Source of the DNA: Prunella strophiata | Taxonomy: Eukaryota > Chordata > Aves > Passeriformes > Prunellidae | Length of the DNA stretch: 64,000 nt | Assembly (NCBI GenBank): GCA_036583965.1 | Contig: JAZBQD010000017.1 | Location: 24,772,385 to 24,836,384, forward strand | Direction of reading: 5' to 3' | Shown: positions 1 through 11,278 of the stretch, piece by piece | Layout of the letters: every line of letters begins with the position of its first letter | Position numbering within the stretch: position 1 is the first letter of the stretch | The notes under the pieces: generated by a model | Seen by the model: only the letters and a program-made list of their open reading frames with translations | What the model was told of the DNA's origin: nothing | The model's database searches: none | Position numbers and translations under genes: made by a program

Positions 1-98
1 AAACAGAACGGAGAATTTTTTGCATCTGGCAATCTCTGGATGAGTGGCTTATGGGAGACTTTATTTGCACATTCCACTGCACTCAGTGGCACCCTGAT
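1..98 (-). repeat. LTR-end-like repeat segment, inverted copy A
   Basis: This segment is the reverse complement of 11181-11278, with only a handful of substitutions and 1-2 base indels over about 98 bases. Read on the minus strand it has an AATAAA polyadenylation signal followed by about 60 bases of well-conserved sequence, the arrangement expected of the R/U5 end of a retroviral-type LTR. The window begins inside the match, so the element may extend further left. The family name is unknown to me. That it is a dispersed repeat is seen directly; that it is an LTR is inference. Confidence 0.6.
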
Positions 99-290
99 GC
101 CCTTTAACACATCCTGCAGATACACTAACACAAACAATACAGATCAAGCAACTTCAGAGTAAAGGTGGTGCTTCATAGAGCTGAGATATTGCCTGTCCTC
201 TAATTATTTCTATGCATTTGTCAATTGCAAGTGTTAGCTCTTAATGCAGGCACTGGAGCCACACCCAAAAACCTCATCAAGAGCATGTTC

Positions 291-420
291 TCTCCTCTCC
301 CTCTCCCTCTCCCTCTCCCTCTCCCTCTCCCTCTCCCTCTCCCTCTCCCTCTCCCTCTCCCTCTCCCTCTCCCTCTCCCTCTCCCTCTCCCTCTCCTCCC
401 TCTCCCTCTCCCTCTCCCTC
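291..420. repeat. (CCCTCT)n hexanucleotide array
   Basis: About 130 bases of nearly perfect CTCCCT repeats, with one short irregularity near 394-400. The tract is purely pyrimidine on the plus strand and therefore purine on the other, so it could form triplex (H-DNA) structures. It creates open frames on both strands (Leu/Ser/Pro repeats, or Arg/Glu repeats on the minus strand) that are repeat artefacts and not genes. Confidence 0.95.
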
Positions 421-2495
421 ACCCATCCCCTATCCCTATTCCTCACCCTGTCCCACTCCTTCACAGCTTGCTTTAATGCAAGCATCAGTGATGAGGAGCT
501 GCTTGAATTTCTTTCTGATTTTGCATTCCAGGCAATGCTACTTCCAGGAATCACATCGCTTGCCTCACCTCTTGGGTATGGGAAGCTCATTCACTTCTGA
601 TTAATGAGCTTGTGGTTGGACTTTGAATGGTACAAACTGAATGAGTACATTGGAAGCCACGTGCTTGCCCCTGAACAAAATGCCATACAAACCTTTCCCC
701 TGCCCTCCCTTTTTCTTTCACATCACAGGACTCTGTGCTTACTGTGAGAGCAGAAAATGTTTTGCTATGGTTAAAACCATGCAACAGAGCATCTGAGGAA
801 GAAAGGGAATATTCCACAGCTATGTTTTTTCCCCATTTGACCGCACCTGAGATTACATAATATCTCAGGTCTTTTGCATGTAACTACGAGAGAGATTCTA
901 CAATCAGAGATCAGCATTCTTTATAAATGTAAAACCTGAAAATAAATGGTGCCATTCCACATGTACATGGTTAATAGTAAGCTCCACCTAATCTGGAATA
1001 AAAGATAGAGATGCGCACCTTGGAGAGTGACATATAGGAGGTGTTACCCTATTATTGACAAGGCACTTTTTATATTAACACAGTTTAAGTGGTCATTTTA
1101 ACTCACTGTTCTCCAATAGCATTGAACCTTCTTTTCAAGAGAAGCAGTCTGAACACCATTTTGTATCCTATGAACTGGCACATGAAAAATAAGAACACAT
1201 GATCCTCACCAGTAACTGCAGAACTAGAAAAGGACTGTTTCCTGCTTTCTGGATTAAGGGTAGAAAGAAGGAGATTTTAGACCCTCTTTTACACCTTAGA
1301 CCCAACATAGCTTTTCCTGTAAAATTCTTCCCCTATGGTTCCCCCATCTTTTTGGATGCAGTATTTTGTTACCTGCTGCCTCCTGAAGAGTGAACAGATG
1401 GGGAGTGGGGATGAGGCTCTACCATCTACCTTGGCTGCTGGTGCACACTTACAGAATCAGATAGAGAGGAGGGAATAACAGAGCTGAAACAGTGATCAGA
1501 AAGTTTAAAAACTAGTACTCATAAAACTCAGTTTATGTCTTACAAACTCATTTCAACTATGGGCAAAGAAAGCTAGAAATGCATGGAAGATATGACCAAA
1601 ATGCCACTGTAAACCAGTAGCAGAGCAAAGAAAAGAAGTTAAAATGTATGCATTGCTTTCTGTCATATGTTTAAACTTTGTGAAATGAAAATGTAGACCT
1701 TTCTTAAAATTATTGTTTAAATAACACAGACTTCTTAAGTTTGGAGAAGGACACTCAATGTAGTCCTGCCAGTGAATTCGATGTCAGGACTGTATATTCT
1801 TGTACTGCTTCCTTACTGCAGCAGATCAATGACCAAATATATTAGGCATCCATTGTGTACAAGGAAAACTGATGAGGGATGATTTGTCATGGGTTCTTTC
1901 TTTGTGTTAATAAGACATGTGGCACAGAGATGAGTTATGGTCTGTGTTCTCTTCTGCCTCCCATCCCTTAATGCTTCTGATTCAAGTTTCATTGTACTCA
2001 TATCTTTATCATGTTCCTTTGGTTTTTAGTGTTCTGTAACTTTGTCTTCCTCTTTGTCAGTGTTCCTTCTTTGTCTTCCTCATGTCAGTGCTGTTGACTG
2101 CATTACACCTGGCCTAGACTGCAGGTGAATCAGTTTTGAGGTACCCAAAATAAAGTTACTGCTGCTACTGGCCACAGCTTGTTCTTCATTACAAGAGTAT
2201 ATTACTGCTTCTTAAAAATTGACTAATAGCAACCAGAACACTAAGTGTCTTTAACCAGGGCCTACTAAAATCAAGAGTATGAAGCCCAGTCTGCAATGAA
2301 ATAAGAAACAAATCTTTCCCCTTTTCACTGGAAAAAAGTTGCAGCTAGTGGGGCATTCTGAATTCAGAACATTCACTCTGTTATTTGGTTTAAAGGATGG
2401 AAAGGGACTCAAAAGGAGTTGAACTCCAGAAACATTATTTCTAAGGCATATATGGATAATTTCTCCCCTTTCACAAGACTTTTTTTCCCCGTTCT
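421..2495. other. Non-coding stretch without recognised genes
   Basis: AT-rich single-copy-looking sequence. Open frames are all under about 80 codons and none resembles a known protein. No RNA gene or mobile element was recognised. Confidence 0.6.
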
Positions 2496-3031
2496 CAGCA
2501 CTGGTGAAGCCACACCTTAAGTACTGTGTCCAGTTCTGGGTCCCTCAATTTAGGAAGGACATTGAGATGCTCAAACACATCCAGAGGGTGACAAGGCTGC
2601 TGAAGGGTCTGGAACAAAAGCCCTGTGAGGGACTTGGAGTTGTTTAGCCTGGAGAAGAGAAAGTTCAGGGGAGACCTTATCATTCTCCACAGCTGCCTGA
2701 AAGGATGTTGGAGGTTGTAGCCAGATGGGGATTGGCCTCTTCTCTCAGACAGCCAGTGACATGACGAGATGACGCAGTCTTAAAATGCACCAGGAGAAGT
2801 TTAAGCTAGGCATTAGAAAAAAATTCTTTACAGAAAGAGTCATTGGGCATAGGAATAGGCTGCCCAGGGTAGTGGTGAAGTCACCATCCCTGGAGGTGTT
2901 TAAGAAAAGACTGGATGTGGTACTCAGTGCCATGATCCATCTGACAAGGTGGTGTTTAACCATAGGTTGGACTTGATGATCTCCAAGGTCTTTTCCAATC
3001 TGCTGAATTCTGTGATTCTGTAGTTCTGTGA
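2496..3031 (+). mobile_element. CR1 LINE, 3'-terminal fragment
   Basis: This is the 3' end of a CR1 non-LTR retrotransposon in plus orientation. It starts in the C-terminal part of ORF2 (a CR1-typical stretch reading like TLSTVSSSGS is replaced here by many stops). A recognisable piece at 2785-2976 reads KKFFTERVIGHRNRLP followed by SPSLEVFKKRLD, the conserved tail of CR1 ORF2. The copy then runs through the GGACTTGATGATCTCCAAGG-like 3' UTR into octamer-like repeats of ATTCTGTG at 3007-3031, the hallmark CR1 terminus. It is 5'-truncated and broken by stops, so it is inactive. Confidence 0.93.
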
Positions 3032-5901
3032 CTTTCTCTTTTGCTTTTCTTTATAGGATAAGCAAACATTGAAAACACATGAGAACATTAAGTGTGTGTC
3101 TGGTTTGACACACAGCTTGGGGCTAGCTTTAGGTCTGGATTTAAGCTTGATTTAGGGGTCCAGCAGGGCCACTCATGAAAGAAAGTCCCCAGTCGTGAAG
3201 GAATCTAGGCACAGGTTTCCAAAGACATGGAACATGAGAGACCTTTTTGCACCATCCCTTACCTGGTGTTGGATGTTCACGGTCATGACACAGTCAGACA
3301 AAAAATCCTATCTGAATTCCACATAGAGTATGAAGGGTAAAACTTTTGTCAGCAGGAGTCAGCACACAACTTACACTCAATTACAATTCATCTGTATAAG
3401 AAACTCTATCACACTTTCTTTTCCATGCTAAGGCATAAAAATTAGCAATCAACAGAAAGATGCTGTCAACTTTTGAAATATAAGTTACCTCCACTGCCTG
3501 GTTGCGTTTGGGTATGTCCCTGAATATTCTGCTGTCCAGCAGCTGTAAATTCATCAGCTCTGTCATGGCCAAAATCAAACTGTCTCCTCAGATGGCTGCT
3601 AATCTAAGATCACAGGCAGAATGGTCAATTCTGCTTTTTTAGGAATTCTTTTCTTCCTTCATAGCACTGCTGTGAAGATGTATACCTTTGCATGGAATAT
3701 AGTATTTATACAGATGCATTTCCTCCCTCTGATTTCTGCTAAATATAATGTTGAACTCTAGGCTTATTTTAGCAGATGTGCAAAAAATCTAGTATCTTAT
3801 ATGCAACTTGGGAGGATTTAAGTGCCAGATCATGCAAAGGTTTCTTTGAATATCTGCATCTAAATGCTTAAGTCAGAGAATTTCTAGGTCTGGGATATTG
3901 TTTTCTTTTGAGAACAACTTGAACAAACACAATTCCTTCCCTCTTGACATTTTCAACCCATATCCTGCTCTTCCATCTATATCTCAGTTGATTCTTCCTT
4001 TTTCCTTCTTTTTTCTTCATCAGATTCTGATCTAGAGTTGTATGTACATGAATACATGCAAAATGAGTGTGGATTGGTGTGCTAAAGAGTGAAATTTTTC
4101 TGCACCCCTTAGTTAAGTAATTTCTTCCAGTCTCAGAGAAGAGTGAGATACAGGAACATGGCAAGGAATATAGACAAAAGAGTTGTATCCCATCAGATGG
4201 TTGTCACTTATTTTAAAAAGCATAGCAGTGGTGAGAATTACCAGCTTTTGCACATGCATGCACTCTCCCCAGTTCCTTCCCCCCAGACTCTTTGCCTCTC
4301 TCTCGCTCACATTCACTATCAGGGAGATATTTCCTGATTTATTGCTTGAAAGGCTCCCATCTTGCTTCATCTCTTGAAAGGGAAGAGGATTTTTAAAAAT
4401 TTGTGTAGATAAGATCTCAGCCCATAAGACATTGCAGCCCATCAATGAAATACCAAAATGGGACACTTGATATCTAAATGTTAAAAGAGCTATTACTCCC
4501 TACACATCCAAAATACCCACATCTGGTGTCCTCCCAAAAGCTAAAACAGAATAGGACCCTCCAGGATTACAGGTTTCCACACAGAAAGTGGAAAATTATG
4601 CATTAAATGACCACTAATATTTGTTATGCTTCCTTATACACACTGACACACAGTAAACCCATCCTTTTACAGTCTGGGGGGAATATAGAGTCATCATTGC
4701 ACAGGCATGTCAATGTCAGCGTTGGTAAGTGTTACCCAGATGTGCTGGGGAGAAAAATATACTCCCTTGCTTCTGTGCCATTTTGCAACTATCACAGATA
4801 TTTTGCTACAAAAGTGTAATTGAACTGTTAGCAGCTGTTCTACACCCAGGCTGAGAACTGCTGGTACTGAAAGCTAGTTACCCCTCTGCTCAGTTCAGAT
4901 ACCTAACTTTCATTAGTATTTGAAGTTGAAAAACAGTCAGCAGTGTGTACCAATTGTACATTAATTTTTATTTCTGATTGGTGATCTCTCTAAAGGAATC
5001 CTCAGGAAAACTATTTTTCAATTGGTAGAAAACATCTGGCATTTCAAAGGAATTCAGATACAATTTTTAAAATATTGAAGTAATCTCTCATGACTTGTAT
5101 TTAGTAAAGTAGTATTGGCAAGCAGTTAAGCAGGCTAAATAAGAGAAAGACACAATTTCTAAATGAGAAAGACACAATTAACATATTTTCAAATGCATCA
5201 ATGTTATGGCTTGTCATGTCCTTCTTCCTGCTTAAAATTAGCAATGACAGATACTGAGACCCTATTAATTTCTTAATAGGCTGATAGGCACAGCCAAGCA
5301 TGGAGCAAAGAATAATAGAAATTAGCATTGGGTTTATAAACCTGCAAACCCTGGGGATGATGTAACATAGAGTAAGATGCAGAAAGAGGAATCATACAGG
5401 CTGGAGTCAAAGCCCTCTATCCCAAATTTCTGTTCTCCTTCTTCTAGTGAAATTGGAATCAAATTCTAAAGTAATTATTTTGTTTTTCTTGAAAAAAAAG
5501 GATGCTGAGCCAAGTCCAAACCCCATGTTTCAGAACTATAAACCTAAATTTCTAAAATTTTCTGTTGTGAATGAAGCATCAGGGAATGTTCAAATTTAGA
5601 AGTTGCTGAGTATATTCTTATCCCTAATTCAAGATGTGTATTGTGATGTCACAGTAGAAAAGTATGTGCAAGTGGGGAAAAAAAAAAACCATTCACATAA
5701 TTTATAGAAATTATGAAGATATTTATTTTGACTTTCATGTTGCCTGTGTGTATCTGCCTTCTTCAAGCTGTTCCTCTCAACACCTAGCAAGAATGTTTAG
5801 GGGGGTGTAGATACTTTAGTTAATCTTGGAGACATGCAATAACAGTTGAAGAAAACGAAGTTTAAAGTTTAATAATTTAAGAATAAAAAAATAATTCCAA
5901 A

Positions 5902-5906
<5 letters not shown>

Positions 5907-5932
<26 letters not shown>
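5907..5932. repeat. (AT)n microsatellite
   Basis: Thirteen uninterrupted AT dinucleotides, seen directly. No function is implied. Confidence 0.95.
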
Positions 5933-6082
5933 GTGTCCCCAAAATTTCCATGATAAATAGAGATTAAATACATATACAAATAATTAGCTTTAATGAACAT
6001 GTTCAAAGCAGCATCTATTTTTAACTAGATGTAAAAAGCTTGTATTTATTTCATCTGGAGATTTCAGCGAGAGTCTTAAGTT

Positions 6083-6152
6083 AAAGCTAATTTTAGCTTT
6101 CACTATGACTGATTTAATCAAACATGAATGACGCGATGCATCTGTCAAATCA
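6083..6152. promoter_or_regulatory. Possible homeodomain-type cis element cluster
   Basis: Seventy bases hold a perfect inverted repeat AAAGCTAA-TT-TTAGCTTT (6083-6100), an odd palindrome TGATTTAATCA (6110-6120) of the kind bound by paired homeodomains, and CTGTCAAATCA (6142-6152). The last reads on the minus strand as a PBX/MEIS-like TGATT plus TGACAG pair with one extra base. Motif matches this short are common by chance, so an enhancer role is speculative. Confidence 0.2.
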
Positions 6153-6864
6153 TACAGTCATTTAAAAAGGAAGCTTCGGTGCTCATTTTTTAGCACTTCT
6201 GTTCTGCTTTTTTTTTGTAGGAATTGTGGACATGTATCATTCTTTTGAGAATCAATTTAACCCCAAGGGTTGTTTTCAACACATTTTGGTTGAAGGGACA
6301 CAATGGGCACCTCTGTAATTTTCTTTTGTTTTTAATTTCAATTTTCAGTACTACTGAATTTAAAATAAGGTATGATAAACAGAAGGTGTATTTGAAAAGA
6401 AACTTCTTGATTTATCTTCTTTCTTCTGAATCCGTTAGAAGATACTTCAAGCAGGCACAAAACACATCTCTCTGCTTCATCTTTAGGGATATTGCCCCTG
6501 TTCAAACAACCAATGGAACAACTTTTTCTCTGCTGTAAGGCCTGTTTTTGTTTATGTTTGTAATTTTTTACAGCATGCCTCATAAAGGTCACCAGGACCA
6601 CTATGCAAAATTTGACACTGAAATACAGACACTGAATAAGTAATAACCTTACCATCACCATGAATTAGCTGGACTACAAGATAATTCTGCTTGTTTCTGG
6701 TGCGAGTAACTCTGTAAAAGCCTTCTCTCTTCTTTCCCTTATTTCAGTACTTCCTATCTTGCCTTGACATGGGAAAAGCATGTGGTGCTGAACGAACATC
6801 CACAACCACAATATGTGGTATATTCAACCATATATTTATTTTAATTTTTCATTCACTTTGTTCC

Positions 6865-6889
6865 TTTTTTTTTTTTTTTTTTTTTTTTT
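6865..6889. repeat. Poly(T) tract
   Basis: An uninterrupted T-run of about 25 bases. It could be the tail of a minus-strand retroposed sequence, but no associated element was recognised on either side. Confidence 0.9.
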
Positions 6890-7512
6890 GGTCAATGTAA
6901 CAGCCAAATAAACTGGGGGCTGCATTCTTATTGCTTATATTGCCAAGTGCCAAATTCCAAGGAGACTGTTGCTGGTCTAAACAAAGTGCCATGGAAGAAT
7001 ATGTGCCCTAAGAATAAACTCCATAATGGATTTGTGTTATAGTCTCAGGAAGTAGCATAAACTGTTTGTGCTTCTCCTCCTTTTCTCACACCTTTGAGAG
7101 ACTCAGGCTCATTGTGATTTCTCTCAAGGGCCATGCCCTGTGACTCAGCAAGGTGCACAATTGTTCTGATTTAAAGTTGTTTCTAATTAAGGTGAGGGTC
7201 AACAGACCCATATGTCAGTGCTTTGTTTCAGGTATGGTGAAACAGGATGGTGCTGGTGATGCCTGCCATAAAGCTTCGCGGGAGCTCAATCATGAAACAC
7301 AGTCACTCTCATCGTGCTCTGTCCATTATTTGTATCCTCACTTTCCAGGTGACAGAAACATTTTTTAAAAGTTCCATAGGAACTGGTCGAGAGGACAACT
7401 GTGAAAGATTTTAGTAAATTATAGGTGGATTTATTAATTCTGCTCAGGGTCATGCTAACAGTACTGAAGTGAGGTGAAGTCGAACTTGTTCTTTTAAAAG
7501 GGGGAGCACCAT

Positions 7513-8036
7513 TGGGGAAGGTAGGCAAGGCAAGGCAAAGGCAAAGGCAAAGGCAAAGGGAAGTTCAGGGAAGTTCAGGGAAGTTCAGGAGAAGGGAAGT
7601 TTCAGGAAGTTCAGGGAAGGTCAGGAAGTTCAGGAGGGAAGGAAGGTCAGGGAAGTTCAAGGAAGGAAGGAAGGAAGGAAGGAAGTGTAAGAAGGAGGAA
7701 AGGACTAAAGGAGAGGAAAGGCAAGAAGGAAAGGATAAGAAGGAAAGGGCAAGGAAGGAAAGGAAAGGAAGGAAGAAGAAAGGAAAGGAAAGCGAAAGGA
7801 AGGAAAGGAAAAAGGAAAGGAAAGGAAAGGAAAGGAAGAAGAAGGAAAGGAAAGGAAAGGAAAGGAAAGGAAAGGAAAGGGGAAAGGAAGGAAAGGATAA
7901 GGAAAGGAAAGGAAGAAAGGAAAGGAAAGGAAGGAAAGGTAAAGGAAAGGAAAGGAAAGGAAAGGAAAGGAAAGGAAAGGAAAGGAAAGGAAAGGAAAGG
8001 AAAGGAAAGGAAAGGAAAGGAAAGGAAAGGAAAGGA
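7513..8036. repeat. Compound purine repeat: GGCAAA, GGGAAGTTCA, GGAA and AAAGG arrays
   Basis: About 520 bases of almost purely purine sequence in ordered blocks. These are short GGCAAA units (about 7525-7558), a degenerate GGGAAGTTCA decamer array (about 7559-7660), GGAA units (about 7660-7685), mixed GGAA/GGAAA with AAG interruptions, and an almost pure AAAGG pentamer array (about 7941-8036, some 19 units). A 211-codon plus-strand frame (7512-8147) rich in Lys, Glu, Arg and Gly, and a Phe/Ser/Leu/Pro frame on the other strand, are by-products of the repeat. The array is probably length-polymorphic and may be mis-sized in the assembly. Confidence 0.95.
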
Positions 8037-10380
8037 ACTCCAAAGAATGCAAAATCAGATCAATTTCAAGAAATCTTGATTTTCTTGTCTAGTGAATGTC
8101 TATATTTAACCTCCTCTTCAGTAGTGGTAGCTTTTTTAGAAAACTAAAACAGATGAGGAAGGAAAGATGTAGTCAGCCTGACTGAATGATAATAGAAAAT
8201 GACGTCTTGAATATTACAAATTAAGAAGCAGCTTCTTAAAACATTTGCTTCTGAAACCCTCTAAGGTAATGGTGCTTTACTGAAAGAGCATTTGGAGGAC
8301 ACAGGTTGTGAGGGAGCAAACTGAAAAGCTCACGTCCCCTCACCAAAATGTTGGTCATATTTGAGCATTAAAGTTGAACTCTGTTTGGAGTAGTGACTTA
8401 GATGAGATATATAATCTGAGGTGCTTTTTTTACTGGGCATAATAAACTATTAATTTTCATTTACATTTTCTCTACATAAGAAATGCATCTACAAGATGCA
8501 TTAAACTGTTAAATGCAGAAGAGTCACAGCTGATTTGTTGAAAAAAAGATGTGCTGTAAGAATAGATATATTTATTTGTCCATCTTTCAATGTATCTATA
8601 CTTCTGCCTATCTACTTTCCTACATATGTGCATATATACAAAATATTCTACCCTACTTAGATGATAGATATAGTGTCTTAACTGGGACCTGGACACTGGA
8701 TGTGTTTGCAACAGCGAAATGCTGGTAGATTTTTTTCAATTGAAGAATGATAGAATGACTGAAGTATTAGGAACTGCTGTCCTGCTCTAGGGTAATCCCA
8801 TTGCAGGAATGGGAAGGCAATCAGAAAAGTCTCTTACATTTGTTTCTGAAATATATTCTACCAAACCCAGAAAAACAGTGCTCCATTTAATGTAGGTGCC
8901 TCATTGCAATATCTGGTATATCTGTTTATACTTAAACTGAATATTACTAGAGAAGGCAGGTAGGGAGCAATGTGCTGTTATAAATAAAGAAAGTAGGTGG
9001 TAAGAAGGTTTAGTAATGAATTCATTTTTTCCAGGAAAAAAAGAGGAGATTTTAAAGAAGTTGTGTTTAGAAGCAAGGATAAGTTTAAGCCACAGACATC
9101 ATACCAAAAGTAGGAAAGCTCTCTAGGATCAGGGTGCAGAATTTGTGGGAGGGGAACTTTTCTCAACTAAGCCACAGAGCTAATTTAATTGGCTTAGAAG
9201 ATCCTGTCAATAACATTTTTGTTCTGGTTTTATTTTTGTACTTTTGCTTAAAAAGTATCAGTAAGACTCTTTTAGCCACACATTGATTCCATAAATGTGC
9301 AAATTTTTGAATTGGTCCCTTTCTTTATAAGAAATGGTCTGGAGGATCTTTTCCAATACCACAAGTTGAAAATTAGTTATGTTTTCCATAACAAAAATAC
9401 TATTTGGCATTTTTAATACAGCAAGCAGAAACTCTGTGATCATGCAAGGTTGTTGTATGTTTTGGTGCATAGTATTCTTAGTTATAAATAGTTACACTCT
9501 ACTGGATATTAGTGAACCTGTTCTGATTTATGCTTATGTAAGAATATAGCATGTACTTTTTTCTTATACATGAAAAGGAAAGGAATGTATTTTTCTTGTT
9601 GAAGAAATACCATGGGTTGTTCAACTCACACCAGAAATGAATGAAACCAGACCTCATATTTAATTAATGACTTCTGCCTTAATATGTTTATTATATGTGG
9701 GTCTCATTCACCTAGAAGCTCTCATCTCCTAAACTAATAGCACCAGGAAGACCAAGTTGGCATGACATTCTTCTTTGCAGTCTAGTGTGAACCTATAAAC
9801 CTAAAACTTATAGGGTTGTCACATACCTTTTCTTTCATTCTTTTTAAATGGCAGCCGAATGTAACATTTGGGGAAAAGAAAAACAGATATTAATGAAATT
9901 ATTACCCTCAATTGTGCAGAAAGAGTTAGTTTCTGAAGCAGCACATAATGATTAAAAAATTATGTTCATACTTATTGCTACACACACTCAAATACTAGCA
10001 ACAGTTTATTTCTAAACAGAAAACATTCTGTTGAAATTTTCTGGGAAGTGTGGAAACAACAAACTGTGTTATTTGGTTTATGTTTTGACCTATTTTATCC
10101 CCATGTCCTTCAGGTGTTACAGTTATACTTTAAATTGACTTTATCTAGAGCTCTTTTCATTGGACTGCAGATCTTTTTTTTTTTTTTTTTTTAAGATGGT
10201 TTCATTTTGAAGTGGAGATGTGAAAAAAATTATTTTCTGTTCTAGATGATGCCAGGTTGTTTGAAGTTTGATTCATCTCCCACTGAACTTACTGACATAC
10301 ACCCTCCTTGAGTCCTGCAGAAAGGTGATACCTGTAGGGACCAATCCTTTCATCTATCAGGTGTCTCAACTAATGCTAAG
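8037..10380. other. Non-coding stretch
   Basis: AT-rich sequence with no gene recognised; open frames stay under about 90 codons. A T-run of about 19 bases lies at 10174-10192. Toward the right end, from about 10230, composition shifts into the pyrimidine-rich block that follows. Confidence 0.6.
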
Positions 10381-11178
10381 TCCTCCCGTTCCCCCTATAG
10401 TCCTTGCTCCCTCTGGCTCCATTGACTGCTCTCTCCTGCTCCGCTCCTTCCTCCCCTACTTGCATTTCTCCTACCCCCCCATCCACCCTTCCCCCTCCAG
10501 TTTCTGGTCCTTTCGTCCCCCCGCCTAATCTCCTATCTTCTGTCTTTATGATCCCGTCTGCCCCTACTGCTTGATGCTCGCTTTGTCACCTCTTCCTGTC
10601 CTCGGAACACCAATCGGGCCCCCTCTCTAGATCTCTTTTGTCGATCACCTCACTTATCATCACCGCACCTCCCCTAAGAATTAAAGAGTCTGCCATCCTT
10701 TTTTTTTCTCTAATTTCTTTTTTTGCGCCCTTTCGGTCCTATCGTTTACTTAGTCTGGCCATCCCATATTATCCACCTTCTTCCATCTCGTACGGCGTCA
10801 TTAGCCTCCCTCTCCACATCCTCCCCTCGGCCGAGCCCGCTCTCCGCTCCTCTCATTGCCGCCGCTCCGACTTTCTCCCTTTTTTCGTTTCTTCTCTTAG
10901 ATCGCTCCCGCCGGCCTTCTCATTCCTCCCCTTTCGGCGTGATCTCCTCTGCTCATCGACATTAATGCCTGTTGCCTCCCCGCTCCTCTCTCTTTCTGAC
11001 TCAGTCATTCCCCTTCTCTCTGTACTTCACTTGTTTTTTCGATTTTTTATATTTTGCACTTAGCTACTTATTCCCCGTCCACGACACCTCAACTCTCCCC
11101 TCCCACAACGATTTCAACTCCTTACACGCACTCCTTGTGTTGCCTTACGGCTTTCCACCCCCTCGCTGTAAAGTCGGG
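10381..11178. other. Pyrimidine-rich, CpG-containing block next to an LTR-end-like segment
   Basis: About 800 bases in which C and T clearly dominate the plus strand while CpG dinucleotides are frequent, unlike the AT-rich, CpG-poor flanks. It is not a simple tandem repeat. It abuts the LTR-end-like segment at 11181-11278 without a break, so it may be the U3 part of a solo LTR or the CT-rich leader seen in some class I endogenous retroviruses. A 141-codon frame (10638-11063, rich in Leu, Ser and Pro) is best explained by composition. I did not find an intact gag, pol or env frame. The block is visible; its origin is inference. Confidence 0.55.
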
Positions 11179-11180
11179 CT

Positions 11181-11278
11181 AGGGTGCCACTGATTGTGCA
11201 GTGTGAAATGTGCAAATAAAGTCTCCCATAAGCAACTCCTCCAGAGATTGCCAATGCAAAAAATTCTCCGTTCTGTTT
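11181..11278 (+). repeat. LTR-end-like repeat segment, copy B
   Basis: Inverted partner of positions 1-98. It carries GGGTGCCACTGA, then AATAAA at 11215-11220, then the conserved CCCATAAGC and GATTGCCA stretches and a CTCCGTTCTGTTT end; two bases beyond the alignment the sequence reads CA (11280-11281), a plausible LTR terminus. No target-site duplication could be identified, so element limits are uncertain. A TATATATAAG lies just downstream at about 11292. Confidence 0.6.

Larger units (their letters stand above)
3032..7512. other. Non-coding stretch, downstream flank of MOB3B
   Basis: AT-rich sequence without a recognisable gene; the longest open frames are about 100-120 codons and look random. 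Embedded items are an (AT)n tract at 5907-5932, a T-run at 6865-6889 and a small cluster of homeodomain-type motifs near 6083-6152, listed separately. Confidence 0.6.

Noticed and set aside
225..600. Frames of 83-118 codons over the CCCTCT array
   Set aside because: Repeat translation (Leu/Pro, Ser/Leu or Arg/Glu), with no conserved flanks.
2785..2976. 63-codon frame KKFFTERVIGH
   Set aside because: It is the C-terminal end of CR1 ORF2, not a gene.
7512..8147. 211-codon Lys/Glu/Arg/Gly-rich plus-strand frame and a Phe/Ser/Pro/Leu frame opposite
   Set aside because: Both are translations of the GGAA/AAAGG purine array; the repeat lacks stop codons in these frames.
10638..11063. 141-codon Leu/Ser/Pro-rich frame
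   Set aside because: Explained by the pyrimidine-rich composition; no gag, pol or env similarity seen.
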